Assembly (NCBI GenBank): GCA_003254905.1
Contig: QANU01076285.1
Coordinates: 443,035-507,034, forward strand
Length of the DNA stretch: 64,000 bases
Source of the DNA: Nissolia schottii
Taxonomy: Eukaryota > Streptophyta > Magnoliopsida > Fabales > Fabaceae
Direction: 5' to 3'
Translations under genes and position numbers: made by a program
Shown here: piece after piece, positions 1 to 12,694 of the stretch
How positions within the stretch are numbered: the stretch's first letter is position 1
Layout: each line of letters opens with the position of its first letter
Notes under the pieces: model-generated
Seen by the model: the letters and a program-made list of their open reading frames with translations, nothing else
Told to the model about the DNA's origin: nothing
Databases searched by the model: none

Positions 1-2357
1 GGTGGAACATCTAAAAAGAAAGTTTGTTCACCGTCCAAGGAGAATCCATGCATGTAATGTCAGTTAGATCATCTCAGATTTTAACCAAGGGAAAATATAC
101 TAATGCTTTAAGCAAAATATGTCAAATAGATACCGGTCCATGTAAGTAAAAGTTGATGAGTAGTTTCCAGACTTGGTGTACAGCAAACGGTGATGATAGT
201 CGTGGAAATCAGCTCTGAAAGTGACGACACAAATATTAACAACAGCCAGCACGATATCAGAATAAACTAAATGGCTATTGTCAAGAGGAGGAGAAGGAAC
301 ATGACACTTACCCCCCGTACAAAGGAAAGAAGTTTGAGGGACTCCAAGGAAAATGGTAACCGCAATGCGCCTCAACTGTCTCGAGGACTCTCAGAACCAT
401 CCATAACCAAAGAGTTACCAAGTGAGGCCCTGTGACAGCAGGACCAACAATTGTAGCGAATCCAAGGAAAAGTATCTCAGCAGGATGAGCATATTCAGAA
501 GTCAGTCCAAACGGTGTAGCATACCTTCACAATACAGTGAAACTTTAAGCAAAACCATATAATAGTGTGGTTTACAGATAATCAATGCAATAAACTAGAA
601 CAACATAAACTGCATAACACTTACTCATGATGAACACTGTGTACATGCTTGTATAGCCATTTTGTGTGCAATACCCTATGTCCCCAGTAGAATATAAAGT
701 CCTCCAAGATGAAGTAAAATATTATTTGCGTTACAATTATATTCCTGCAATATCAAAATAAAATTTTGCCTTGTAAGCTTAATAGAAATACATATTTTAG
801 AAATGTCGCTTCTATCATGAAGCTCAACCATCCTCTAATAATGAGAGTGCTCTGAAGAACTCAAAAGTACCAGGATGGCAATGGAAGACTGCTCCGCATG
901 CCCATGTATTTAAACACTGGATATGAAAAAATCATTAAAGGTAAATCGACACCAAAATGGTACAGCATTAAGCGAATGATACATTTCTCCTGAGCTGCAG
1001 GGCTATTATTTTTCCCCTGCATGAAAGCAAACAATAGTGAAAACTTCAAATCTTACACTAACAATACTAAGCCTCAAAGGAAGAGAAAAGGCATAAAAAG
1101 GGGTCTGGTAAGTAGAGAGCGAGCATGCTTGGCACACACATTGGAGCCAACAGTAAAAATTGATTGCATAGTAAATCAAGGCAATTAGTTTTTACGAACA
1201 ATTTTTGTATTAGAGATTTACTCTACTAATGAAAACGGAGAAATTTATTGTTTGGTGCTGACATTTTGGTGGTTTCTCTGAGGATGGGGATCCAAATGAA
1301 ATGAAGTGGGATAGAATAAACTCTTTAGTAATTTTATATATTATTTATGTAATATTATTTTTAATAAATAAAATGAAAAACATTAACAAGGCATCCATCC
1401 CCCAAGTCCATCATAGCCTGTGTCCGTGATTATCGCCCCCAAAACCCAATGAGACCTTAACCTGATGTGTATGACCCAGTGTCTCCCTCCCAACCTCAAA
1501 CCCTAATTTTTTCTTTTCTTTTTCTTTGTATAATCTTTTACTATTTAAAATCATATTTTTTAGAATCCTCACAGGGATCCGCGGGAAATAGGAACGAGGG
1601 AGGGAATGGGGACGGAGACGGGGCAGGGAGCCCCATTGCCATCTCTAGACAAGGATGATGAAATGTAAGGGGAGATATAGGGAAATCTCAATTGATCATT
1701 GAAGCTTCAAGGAAATAAACAATAAAGCAGTTAATCTATAGCTTAGGAGAAAAGGAAAAAACAGCATGTAAATAATCATAAAATTTAGAGACAGAAGAAG
1801 AAGAATTAAAGCCAAATTAGGGGGAAACCTGAATCTTGTACTTGCTAAGCCAGCCCGCTCTCTCGATCCATACAAAAGGAAGTCCGGACAAGAAGAAAAC
1901 GCTTTCATGCAGAAAGAAACTTCCCAAACATGCCAGTTGAAAGTCACTGAAATGTGTGATCAAAAACTGCAATCACAATGCCCAAAAAAAAAACATCAAT
2001 TCTAGTTTTTTTATGAGATGAAAGCTACAAAACATGACAAAATCCAATAAGCCGGAACATCTGAAAAAGATGTAATATGATTGATATTGACAGTGTAATG
2101 CAAATGAGCCCTCCATTCTTTAACTGGTAGTGTACATGTGACCAAGGTCTCAGTTGTTGGTGTCATAATGTCAATGTATAAGTGAATCTGGTGATTTTTA
2201 CGACTAAGTAAAATGGGCACATTGTAAAATCAAAAGATGCGTATAAAAGTTAAAATTTATAATGAGAAGAAAATGAGCGAGCGAGAGAATGAATGAATGT
2301 AAGAGAAACGGAAGAAAGAGACAGAACCTGCCAACCAGATTCGATGAAGGAAGCCAT
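1..2357 (-). CDS. SMO2: Sterol 4-alpha-methyl oxidase 2-like (partial, 3' exon outside window)
   Basis: Fatty-acid-hydroxylase-superfamily enzyme of the ER membrane that oxidises the 4-alpha-methyl group of sterol intermediates during phytosterol synthesis. Minus-strand coding exons rebuilt from GT/AG sites: 2357-2328, 1966-1829, 1016-871, 744-625, 524-312 and 214-134. All phases agree and give 242 residues. The last exon, expected to start IFGTDKGYR, lies beyond base 1. Exon 1 encodes only MASFIESGWQ. The di-iron histidine motifs are intact: HRVLH (127-131), HSVHH (140-144) and HDYHH (220-224). The stretch TPFGLTSEYAHPAE is typical of the SMO2 rather than the SMO1 class. Hydrophobic segments lie in exons 2-5. 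A broken copy of its 3' end lies near 8 kb. The family call is very secure; enzyme specificity rests on the family. Confidence 0.95.
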
Positions 2358-4759
2358 GGATGGTACAAACCCAGAGAGAATCGAAATTGAAACTGAAAGA
2401 GGTTTAGAGAGAGATTTTGACAAGAGTCAGATGTGTCTGAGAATACAAATAACCGGAGGCGTACTCTTCTTGGGGAGGGTCTCTCTCTCGCGCGCACATT
2501 ATTTGTGGGGAAACATTATTAATTTACACAAAAGTGGATGCATTGAGATAGTCCACGTCATCCCCTGTAAGATATTCAGTATTCACCATGAAAGTAACGG
2601 ATGATTGAGATCTTGTCTGGTTTTTGTGGTTTCAGAATTGACTAGCACATTGTTACAACTTGTTTCACTCTTGTTCACAACTAAAGTTACTTTTCTATCA
2701 ATTAAAGTTCCTTTTAGACCATTTCGTTTAAATTTTGAAAGAATTAAGATTGGAAAAATTAAAATTTAAAAACTTGCTTTTAAAAGAATTAAATTTAAAA
2801 GAATTGATTTGATTTGTGTTTAGTTTGAATAGTTTAAGAGCACGAGAGAATTGTTTTTATTTGAATGAGATAAAACAAGAGTACTCTTTAAAAATAAAAC
2901 TACTAAAAAGAATATAATATAATTTTAAAGTAAATTAATATATTGTGAGTGTGAGTGAGAGAGAGAGAACTTTATTAAGGTTAAAAATGTGATATCCTTT
3001 TTCAACTTTAAAAGTCAAATTAAAAAATAACTTTTGGTTTCGGTTAATAAACTTAAGTTTAAGTTTCCTCGAAGTTAAGTTTTGTAAAATGGAAAAAAGC
3101 CAACAAAATGAGTACGACTCAAACTCATCTTCAGTCCACCAAACTTAAGTTTAGAACACCTCAACTAATAATCAAACAAGCACTTAATAGGTGTGTTTGA
3201 TTCTAATTGTGTAAAATCGATTATTGATATCATAATTGAATTTTTCTTAACCTAGGAACTCTTAGTGGGGAGGCGAGTTGGAGATGAAACAAAAGAGAAG
3301 GTAAAGAAAAATCCAACCTATGACCTAAACCTCATTTACCACTTAGCCACTTAAAATTAAGAAATATGTCGTTTAAAATACAATTCATTTGCCATACTTG
3401 ATTTTAAAGTAAATCCATTCATGCTTAGCATGTTTATTTGGAAAGTGATTTTGACGTGATTTAAGTAATTATAAAAGTAATTTAATGTTGCTTATGGTAG
3501 ATTTGATTCTAGGTTCTAGAACTAATTTAAAAATAATGGTTTTAGAAAACCAAAAACGATGAAAAAAAACATGCCAAAACGGGAATTGAAACAATAATTT
3601 TGAGATAAAATTTTATTATTACCCTGATATTAGCAACCACTCACCCTTAAATAATATTATATCATCAGTGATTTTGATTTATCTTAAACTTACTTTCAAA
3701 ATGCTAAAATCAAATACAAATCAACTCTTTCAACTTCGATTTCTCTAAATGGTAATTCTGTCAACCTATGTTTCTATACAAGAAATAAAAAAATAGGACG
3801 GAATGCAATTTTGTGCCTACTTTGAGGTGTAATGCATTTTTAAAAAATACCAAGGGTAACTTATGATAATTTCTAAACATGTTTTTTTTCAATCTTTTAT
3901 ATGACTCGGTAGGATCCCTTGGATTGAGTAACATTGTCTCGCAGCAAAAGTATAAACTGAACTCAATGTTGTCCTCATCAGTGCGGAATTTTTTTTTTCT
4001 TTCTAATCTCGTATTTGCCCTCACTCTTTGAAATTTTACTTGGTTTTTTCATATTATCTATACTAAAAGTGTAAAATAATTTCTAGTTTATTTGCTCAGT
4101 AACTTCTTCTATTTAATTAAGCATCAAATGTGAGAACAATTCAAGCTTTATTTTGTAGTCACAACTCGTGCCTAGTAATATATCAGTTGAGTCATGTCTA
4201 TTGTGTTAAGAGTATCATTTTATAATTTACTAACACAATCACACATTGCATGCATGATTGCATCGAGCCTTGTATCAATCCTAGTTTCGTGCACTATTAA
4301 CTCAGGAAACATAAAAGCAGGTGATTTTGATAGAATGGCAGGAGATTTCAACACATCTAAATTGTCCAGTTCATGATCTTAAGGTTTTATATAATCTTTA
4401 ATAAGGTTTACGTCTGAACTGCATGCCAAAATCACAATGAAATCCATGAAATAGACAAGCATGCTAATTCATGAAATCCATGCCATGAACTAGACAAGCA
4501 TAATCATCAAACTTCAGTCATATTTTTCATTTAACGCACTCTATTTCAAAATGACCAACCAGGTAAAAATGATATAAGCAAGCAAAAAACTCGTCTACAC
4601 TCATCAATGCAAGAGATCTTGAATCCAAGTAATTAAAGTTTACTTTCAAAATTAAAAATATAAATAAAGATCTTAAAAGATGCAGATAATACAATACTAT
4701 TGTAATAATTAGCAAAAAGTTTGGGACACCAAACAAAGAGGCAGAAAACAAACAAAAAT
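2358..4759. other. Intergenic region, no gene recognised
   Basis: This stretch holds the SMO2 promoter and 5' UTR at its left end (a GA/CT-rich stretch near 2268-2500) and the eIF3G 3' flank at its right end. The middle is AT-rich with only short, non-conserved open frames. No TATA box, repeat boundary or RNA gene could be supported. Confidence 0.6.
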
Positions 4760-6385
4760 TTAGTTGGCCCTGGGGGTTGCCCATTCAACCCTGAGGATGA
4801 GATTGTCATAGCCATATCCATTGAGCTTGTTGATAGCTCTTTGCGCATCTTCCCTGTTCACAAAGTTAACAAAGCCGAATCCTCTGCTCATGCCAGTCTT
4901 CTGGTCAATAGCAACGTAGACTCTGCTCACAGCGCCAAAAGGGCGGAACAGTTCGAGCAAATCAGGTTCTCTAGTGTCCTCCGAGAGGTTAGTGACCCTC
5001 ACAGAATTCTCATCATTCCTACGCCGCATGTCCGATCCGCTGCTCCTCTCCGCGCCAGCTCTCATTCCTGGAGGCACGTATGCTCCCTTCGTCGAACCAG
5101 GAGCAGCCGCCGCAGCATCAGATGTTGGAGGCTTGTCAATGAATCCCTCAGAAGGCGCGGCAAGATCTTTGTAGGGACACCTTGAAGTCCAATGGTCACC
5201 CTTCTTCCCGCAAGTCCTACAGACCATAAGAACAGCACCTTTCTGGGAAGCTAGGTCACCTGAGGCCTTTGGTTCCTCATTTTTGGCACCTGTTAGCAAT
5301 TGCCAAGTTACTACATTGATGATTGGATAATCCTCTATCAGAGAGGCACTACTACGGCAACAGACACTTTTAAGATGCGCACAAACTCATACAATATCAT
5401 CTTAGCAGCTAGCTGTGACAAGAGTCTCATAGATACCACAAGTACAAGGCCAAGTTAACAATTATCAACTACCCTCCAAAAGTAGAACACCACAAGAACA
5501 CGTGAGAGCACCACAAGTGAACTCAAAACTAGGGGGTTCCAAGGTACAGTGGACAGAGTTAAAACAACCCTAAACCCCAAACCATGAATAGAATAGAAAA
5601 TAACAAACAAGAAGCCCTCCAGGACATACCGATATAATGAAACACCCCCCAAAAAACAGCCAAATCAAAATACCAATTAATTAACCTGCCTATGATGTCC
5701 TTTACTTCAAATCGTTATATAGCCAGCCCCAAACATGACAAGGGCTGCGTTAGAACGTCATCAGGCATTCCAAAATTTAGGATTAAACCGAGAGTCGGTG
5801 GAAAACAAAGGTTTTATCTGTGTCTGTCGTGTTATTCAAGAGACACAGAAAAAACAAATATTAGCTACAGTAAGACTTTACCCATCATAATTTATACTAA
5901 TCCACGAATTCTAAATTCCAGTTTTTGCATCTCATTATAGATAATATGAGAGGATCCAAATTTACAATCTCAATGTTAATAAGAAACAGAAACCCTAAAA
6001 TTGTAGGGTTAAGGAAGAATTCGAAATCAAAGATTGAAAAGAAATTGTGGGAGAGAGACTAACCGAGAGGCTTGGGGCGCTCAAGGAGGATCTCCTCGGT
6101 GGAGACCATGGTGAGCCTGGCGCCGACGTCCTCGTGGACGGCGTCACCGAACTTGGGCCAGGAGCGGCGCTCGATGGCGCGCTTGCTGAGGCGGGCGTTG
6201 GCGAGCTTGCGGGTGCGGGTGGTGGTGGTAATCTTGACCTTGCTGCCGTCGTCATTGAACTTGTACTCGATGACCTTCTTGATCCCGTTCTGGTCTGGCC
6301 CTATCACCTGCTTCGGCGGCAGGAGGAAGTCCAAGTTCTCGTCGTCCTCCTCCAGCTCGCTCCACCTCTGAGTTCTCGAACCCAT
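4760..6385 (-). CDS. EIF3G: Eukaryotic translation initiation factor 3 subunit G
   Basis: RNA-binding subunit of eIF3, acting in the cytosol in 43S assembly, scanning and reinitiation. There are two exons: 6385-6064 and 5289-4760. They are joined across a donor (CTCG|GTTAGT) and an acceptor (AACAG|GTGCC) that restore RPKPLGAKNEEP. The product is 283 residues, close to the usual plant length. Residues 1-108 carry the acidic eIF3g N-terminus that starts MGSRTQRWSELEEDDENLDF. A zinc-knuckle-like motif C-x2-C-x5-H-x4-C lies at 131-145 (CRTCGKKGDHWTSRC). A C-terminal RRM occupies about 202-283, with RNP2 VRVTNL and RNP1 RGFGFVNF. The apparent ATG at 5299 is inside the intron and is not the start. 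The 774-bp intron has no recognised element. Exon 1 is strikingly GC-rich against its surroundings. Confidence 0.97.
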
Positions 6386-6845
6386 CGCTTCTTCCTTCAG
6401 ATTCCGATTTCTTCCTCTTTTTGTGTGCCTCCTCTGCCTGCCTGCGCTGTGTGTAACACTGCTTCAAGGTTAAGAAGCTTATCAACCTTCTTCGTTTGGG
6501 CTGTTGGGCTTTTTCTCAAGGCCCATAATATTGGCCTTTTTATCCCTCCTCCATGATATTGGCCTATGCATCTTATGACCCGAACAAAAAACTTTACAAA
6601 AACATATATTGACGTAAAAGTGGTAAAATTATTTTACACATATACACACACTTATGTTATCTTGTATCAATACTTTTTTTTTTATTTTTTATAATATCAC
6701 TTACATCTTTTGAGGTCTATAAAAATGACCCTCAACCCTAAATTTTTTCAGAACTTGATAATCCACCGCTTGAGCTCTATAGATAATTCAACCCCAAATG
6801 TTCTAGAAATTAGTACTCTACCCTGATTGAATTCAAGAAATTAAC
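6386..6845. other. eIF3G promoter and 5' UTR region
   Basis: Upstream of eIF3G on its own strand there is a CT-rich leader (about 6386-6480) and then AT-rich DNA up to the hAT MITE. No clear TATA box was seen, which fits a housekeeping promoter. Confidence 0.45.
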
Positions 6846-7162
6846 TAGGGCTGTCAAAACGGGCGGGCTCGCCCGTTTAGTCCCGCGGGCCTAAACGAGT
6901 CAGGCAAAAAATATGCATATTTTTAAGGTCCGGCTCGTTTAGGATCGGTCCGCGGACCTGAACAGACTGTCCGCTAGCTTCTTTATTTTTTTAAAAAATT
7001 AAAAAAAATCAAAAGATTCAAAAAAATTATTTAAAATTGTTTTGTTCGCCGGCCAAACGGGCCGGTCCAATTTTTTTTTCAAATTTTTGCGGACCTATTT
7101 TTTGCATGTAAAGTCCGTCCATTTAACTGGGTAAACGAACCAGGCCCATTTTGACAACCCTG
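6846..7162. mobile_element. hAT-type MITE with 8-bp target duplication
   Basis: A 317-bp element. It starts TAGGGCTGTCAAAACGGGC and its right end reads, in reverse complement, CAGGGTTGTCAAAATGGGCC, so the terminal inverted repeats match with few changes. It is flanked on both sides by AAATTAAC (6838-6845 and 7163-7170). The 8-bp duplication and the YAGGGYTGTCAAA ends are typical of plant hAT MITEs. It has no coding capacity and contains several GC-rich sub-palindromes. Confidence 0.88.
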
Positions 7163-7849
7163 AAATTAACCCTATAAGACACCTGTCTAGTTATGACTTT
7201 TTATTAAGAAACCACTGCAGTTTACAACTACATAATGAGACTCGAGCAAGGATAACACTGTCACCTTAGGGACAAAGGGACAAGTTGAATCTTTTAAAGG
7301 GCGTAATTTTAGGAACTCAGTTAATAAAAAAAAATGTAATTAAATTAAAAGGATTAATATTTTCCTTTTTTTTATTATCAAGAAGGTTATATTCACATCT
7401 TCATTCATTCATTAACACGACTTTCTCATATTAATATGACTTTGATTATATTATGAAAGGTGGAGATTTTAATATAACACTGCTCATATTTATTTTAAAA
7501 AGGAGAGAATTTTGATCCTACTGGGAAGGGAGGAAATAATGTTAGGAGAGTTGAAAATTGAAGGGGAGAATAGTAGGGGATTAGTAAAGTCTCTTTATCA
7601 TTTGTTGATAAGTCTAGTCTTGGGGAGAGAGAAGACTGTAACTTCCATTATCTGAGATAGCGTCTCTGTACAGTTGTACCAATTTCTAGGATTCTTGGCA
7701 TTGCCATTGAATCACAATTGAATAATATCAATTTCTTCTTCAATTTCTACCTCTAATTATCATCCTTATAATTTCATGACTCGTTTCAATTTTTCTCACT
7801 TCTTGCTTTAGAGATTATTCAAATCCAACTTTCTAATGATTCCAGGATA
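7163..7849. other. Intergenic region, no gene recognised
   Basis: AT-rich DNA between the hAT MITE and the SMO2 pseudogene. No coding or repeat structure could be supported. Confidence 0.5.
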
Positions 7850-8416
7850 TTTCCAAAAATTGTGTTCTTTTGGTCCCTACTATCTTCAAATCTTGTGTTG
7901 TTCAATGCTTTCAACTTTCTGTAACCTTTATCAATTCCAAATATCCTAATATGATACACAAAAAGATATGTAACTCCATCAGTATAATTAGTAAAATATA
8001 AAAATTCCAAGGCATCACCAAATATAAGTTAAACCATCTTAGATTCTAACCATAACAGAACATAACAATTATCCTTTAAGCAAAAAATGTTCAATACTTA
8101 CCAATCCATGTATGTAAAAGTTGATGAATAGTTTTTAGACTTGGTCTAGAACAAACAGTGATGATAGTCGTGGAAATCATATCTGAAATTGGCAATGCAA
8201 AGAATAACAAGAAGCATATAACAGCAGAATAAATCAAATGGCCGCAGTCAAGTGACGATGGTAACTGCAACGCTCCTCAACTGTCAAGACCCTCAGAACC
8301 ATCCATATCCGGAGAGTTATCAAACCTGGTCCAGTGATGGCAGACCAAAAATGGTGGCAAATCCAAGGAAAAGTATCTCAACAAGATGGGCACATTCAAA
8401 AGCAAGTCCAAATGGA
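7850..8416 (-). pseudogene. SMO2 3'-end duplicate, non-functional
   Basis: Broken genomic copy of the SMO2 3' end, in the same orientation as the parent. It covers part of the penultimate large exon (about 8416-8260), the HDYHH exon (about 8195-8112), the last intron, and a last exon that encodes FGIDKGYRKLKALNN. The HDYHH exon carries an in-frame stop (HHCLF*TKS), and the larger exon is broken by small indels. The intron is kept and still matches the parent intron (compare 8025-8095 with 61-125). This is therefore a DNA-level duplication, not a processed retrocopy. It also shows indirectly what the missing last exon of the real gene should look like. Confidence 0.9.
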
Positions 8417-10957
8417 AAATTGTATTGGCTTAATCCTAAATTTTATATTTATACCTTACTTATTTTTTATCAGTTTAAAATTTAACCCCAAATTCTATTA
8501 ATCCTTACCTAGGTATTAAAAATTATTAATCTTTCTTATGAAGATTCATCCAAGTGTATGTGATGGCTCAATTTTGTAATAGATTGTGTACATGACTAAT
8601 AGATGTGGCTTATTTATGTGTTAGCTCTTAATTCATATTCCATCTTTCATTATATTTAATCCATCCTCATTTTAAAATTGAAGAACTTGCTCACGTGTGT
8701 GGGTAGTCATTGAATCTTGAAATTGAATATGTCAAAGGCTTGTTGAATTTTATCAACACAGTGCGATTTAATGTGTATGTAAGATGTTGAATTTCCGGAT
8801 CAAGTTGAATCTTGCAAAGGGATTAGATTGGTCTTCGACATTCTATATGTCATTAAGTGTTATTTGGAGAAGTAGTAACTTGGGTATAATTGAGATTAGA
8901 TTGTTGATTTTGTAGAGGTTTTGGAGTACGAGTTTCTTGATTGAATATGCGTTTGATCAAGGGGAAAATCGAGGATGTTAGTATATTAAGGTGAAGTTCT
9001 ACTGCCATAATGGTGCTAATTCTAATTGTGGATTGGATTTTGGTGAGTATCAACAGCAGCGTTATAGGGCCTTAAAATTTGGTGAAAATTCAGATTCAGA
9101 TTTAAAGTAGGTGCATTTGATTGTGGTAATTGCTATAAATAGCTGGCGTTTTTCTTTTGGTTAGTTTCAGATTCTTCGGTGCTACTATATGCCATTTTGG
9201 TGTTTATGTTTGTATTGGATACAAGAGGTTAGTGCTGCTATGGTGCCAAAAGTGGTGATGGGGTTATTGCTGATTACTTAGCACTTGTTGTGCCTTTTCT
9301 TTCTTTTGTTGATTTGTTGTTTGCTGGGTGATTGTGGCCTTGCTCTTTTCTCTCCTTTGGGTAGAGTTTATAATGCATCGAAAAGAAAGTGTAGCTAGCC
9401 ATAGAGTTTGATTAGGAGATGACAAAATTTAGAGACATTTGGTCTAAATGATGTTGGTTTGTTTATGTTGGATTTGAGCAATTGATGAGTAACATATAAG
9501 CCACAGGCTTCTATGGTTCTTACTTTCTTTAGAGATTATGTGAAACGAAATTACTGGTTAAAGATTCAGTTCTCAAACTGCCTAAAGGAGATTTCATCCA
9601 AAAATGTTGGTGAACCACTAATGATGTGGAATATACATAGTATATTGATTAAGCATTACAATGATTTGTTACAAGTCTTAAACCTGATTGACTTAGTATT
9701 GGAAACTATGACATCTTTTCATATGTTATGTTGGTACTATCATGAGCATTCACATTAAGCAACCTTTGAACCCATGTATCCAAAAAAATTACTTTCATTT
9801 GCTATATTGTTTCTCAATCTCCATCTTTAATCATTGTATCAGCGGCAATGATGTGGCATCTCTCTACCTAGAGGGACCCTGATAAACAACCACACAAAAT
9901 ACACTTATAGGCTATAGCTACTTATTCCAGAAGTACACAAAGTAACACATCATTCTTAAAACTAGTTAGCTATTGCAGAATACAGAAAAGGCTCAAACTA
10001 TAACGAGTCAGGTTCTGTGATCTGGCTATTTGATCGAGTTTCAACATACAAAAGGTGCACCAAATTTCTGCATCTTTGTTTGTACAAAATACCAGCTAAA
10101 CTAATTTTAAACTCATACCGAGCCAAACAAATAAAACCATCAAAATGATTATTGCATTACTTTGTATGCAAATTTTTGACGTTATTAGATGGATGATTTT
10201 GGCTTTAATCAGGAACTAGTAGCTTATCTGGTACGGTCGACTCAAAATGAGTGGGAGAATGAGAATTTAGGACAACAATTTCTTGTGTGCCAGGTTTTAA
10301 ATTAATTTCTAACTGTAGCAATTTTCGTTGGACTTTACTAGCTGTGCAGAGACGGTCTCGCATTTCCAGCTTCCTTATGTATTCCATTAATCTTTGTTTC
10401 CTTGTAAGTCTTTATTTTTTTTTTTCCTCCATTTCAAAAATTCTGTTATCTTTACCTATGTAGTTTTTCTACATGGAAGCATAGAGAGCAAGCAAACTTC
10501 AAAAAGGGCTGAAGAGCTTAATTTGATGTAAGAGATAAAGAATGACTAAACCTATGAAGTTCTATTGCCAGTGAGAGGTTATAACTCTTTTAAGTTGTGT
10601 GCAATGTATCCATAATTGTCTCGTCAGCTGTCAACTCACTGTTAGAGAAACCATATTGTATTTGACTAGGGATGAAGATCTTCTTAATTTGATGAATAAT
10701 GTAATAACTATCATGTAGTAATGTTAAAATTATGTTGGTGTATCGCATTTGTACTTTGTTTGCAATGCAATGGCAATTTTTCCAGAATTCATGTTACAAA
10801 TTTCTTTATGCAAACACCTCTCTATGCATGAGACGATTCTCATCCAAGTCCAACTTAACGAGATCTAGAAGAGAGGAATATTACAACTTTGAAACAAGAA
10901 AAATAAATAAAATAACAGTTTCTAAGTAGCATTAAGAATCAAAGTGCACCTACTTGA
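8417..10957. other. Intergenic region, no gene recognised
   Basis: About 2.5 kb without a recognised gene. The part from 8700 to 9760 is T/G-rich on the plus strand and could be transcribed non-coding DNA, but there is no direct support. A short open frame on the minus strand (10387-10205) does not resemble any family I know. Confidence 0.5.
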
Positions 10958-11506
10958 CTAATTCCAGAGTTGGAGGGGCAAAGCTCTTCCTCCCCCAGAT
11001 CTGGCAGCAGGCAAAACATTGTAACAGTTGCGAGCGAGGTTGACGCAATCGAGCCAGTGCAGCACCTCGGCGTTGGGGTCCCTCTCCACAACCACATCCG
11101 ACACAGTGATCTGAACCTTACCCCTGTAGCTGCTCAGCCGGCCCCTCACCCTCGCCACAACGCCAACCCTAACCGCCTCCGCGAATCGCGCCGCCGATTC
11201 CGCGATGAGGCGCACGTCGTCGGGGCTCCGGCGGCGCGCGAGGTACGGCGAATTGAGGTGGTTGAGCCAGAGGATGCAGGGGACGCAGCCGGTGCCGTCG
11301 TCGAGGGCGAAGCGGAGGAACTTGGCGGGCTTGTGGTCGCGGAGGGTGACGGTGCCGACGGTTTCTGCGCGGTAGAGAGGGATGCCCCTGCGGGAGAAGG
11401 TGGGGAATGGGTCCGAGAATGAGGAGGAAGAGGAAGGGGTTTGGGTGAGGGAGAGAAGATCGAAGGCGAGGAGCTTGACGTGGGTGTTGTACAGTGGGTT
11501 TTGCAT
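10958..11506 (-). CDS. STN1: CST complex subunit STN1
   Basis: OB-fold protein of the CST (CTC1-STN1-TEN1) complex. It binds single-stranded telomeric DNA in the nucleus, protects chromosome ends and helps lagging-strand fill-in. The single exon encodes 182 residues. It starts MQNPLYNTHVKLLAFDLLSL and has one OB fold over about residues 40-150, including VTLRDHKPAKFLRFALDDG and VQITVSDVVVERDPNAE, both hallmark plant STN1 segments. As in other plant STN1 proteins, the C-terminal winged-helix region of animal and yeast STN1 is absent, and the length is near the usual ~160 residues. The first ATG is chosen because NTHVKLLAFD lies right after it. The gene is GC-rich and intronless. Confidence 0.96.
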   Translation of the reverse strand: MQNPLYNTHVKLLAFDLLSLTQTPSSSSSFSDPFPTFSRRGIPLYRAETVGTVTLRDHKPAKFLRFALDDGTGCVPCILWLNHLNSPYLARRRSPDDVRLIAESAARFAEAVRVGVVARVRGRLSSYRGKVQITVSDVVVERDPNAEVLHWLDCVNLARNCYNVLPAARSGGGRALPLQLWN

Positions 11507-12694
11507 TATTTTTTATTTTTAATTTTTAATTTTCTGGCTGTTAGGTGGTGCAGAGCAGAGAGTGGAAATCAATTTAGAAATAGCAATGCGTTTTTTGTTT
11601 TTCAGCATGGAAGGAAGATGTCCTAGAGTCCAGCGTTCCTGAACTCTTGCCATTCCAAACATAGCATTAACAGGTATGTATAGAAGATACGACGGATTTA
11701 GCTATTCAACAGGCTTACCTTAGTAGAAATACGCTCCATAGCACCACTTAAAGTATTCCTTGTTATCCCGCCTCCAAGGAGACGGAAACTCACATATATT
11801 TACCTACATTTGTCGTACAACGAATCCATGAGATTCAAGTCATATTATCACTACCGATTTCATCAACATTCTTGCGTTGCCATTCAGCTTCAACAACAAA
11901 GATTGTCAGGTCAGGGCAATTCACATGTGAAACACTCATTTGACCTTCAACTTGCAAATTGGGACAAAATTCAGCACTAGCTCATGAATGAATTGATTAT
12001 TAACCATTTGATCTTGACAACGGACCGTTTGACATGTATAAAAGTTGATATGATTAGAAATAATAAGATAAATGCGAGTAAGATAACATGTATTATGAAT
12101 GATATAGGATAAAATGTGACGAGATAAATAAATTTTTATTTTATTTTATTATTATTTTAATACTAATATTCATATTATCGTTGTTGTTATTATTATTATT
12201 ATTATTATTACATGATTTCTTATCCATCACAATCCTATCAACCCATTTTTTTAATACTTCAAAAATTATATTGGTCGCAATGACGTTTCAACCTAACCTC
12301 ATTCGTACTACTTAAACTCTTCACCACTAGACCAAACCTAATAACTTTAACAAGTGCCCAATGAAAACAAAAGAGGTAATTTTTTATTGAAAATGTGACC
12401 CTTGTTAATTCTCAATGTCATAAAAACCCTTGAATATTTGAATAAATGTCCAATTTCACTAATTAAAAAAGCATACCTCTTAATGGTTAAAGCTTCCCAC
12501 AAGGTTTAAAAAAATAGCAAAGAAGCTAGTACCAAAATCTTCATTCATGTTGCTAAACTGATTTACACTCAAGAATGAAGAAATTGATGATTTCTTTGTC
12601 AAAAGGCACTTGTAGTATCCGCAATGAGACATTGTGGGTTGCATCTTTCATATCTTTAACTTAGGGCATACAACTTCTAGGAGCATGGTTCAAA
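11507..12694. other. Intergenic region with (TTA)n microsatellite
   Basis: This stretch holds the STN1 upstream flank on the left and the NAT6 3' flank on the right. A TTA trinucleotide run lies at about 12184-12210 inside a strongly AT-rich stretch. No gene was recognised. Confidence 0.6.

Noticed and set aside
4721..5185. Plus-strand open frame of 154 residues
   Set aside because: It is the antisense of eIF3G exon 2, whose zinc-knuckle and RRM frame is unmistakable.
5290..5299. ATG (MLTGAKN...) as start of a separate eIF3G C-terminal gene
   Set aside because: These bases are the end of the intron. A proper acceptor at 5290/5291 joins to the 6385-6064 exon in frame.
10970..11422. 150-residue plus-strand frame
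   Set aside because: Antisense shadow of the GC-rich STN1 gene.
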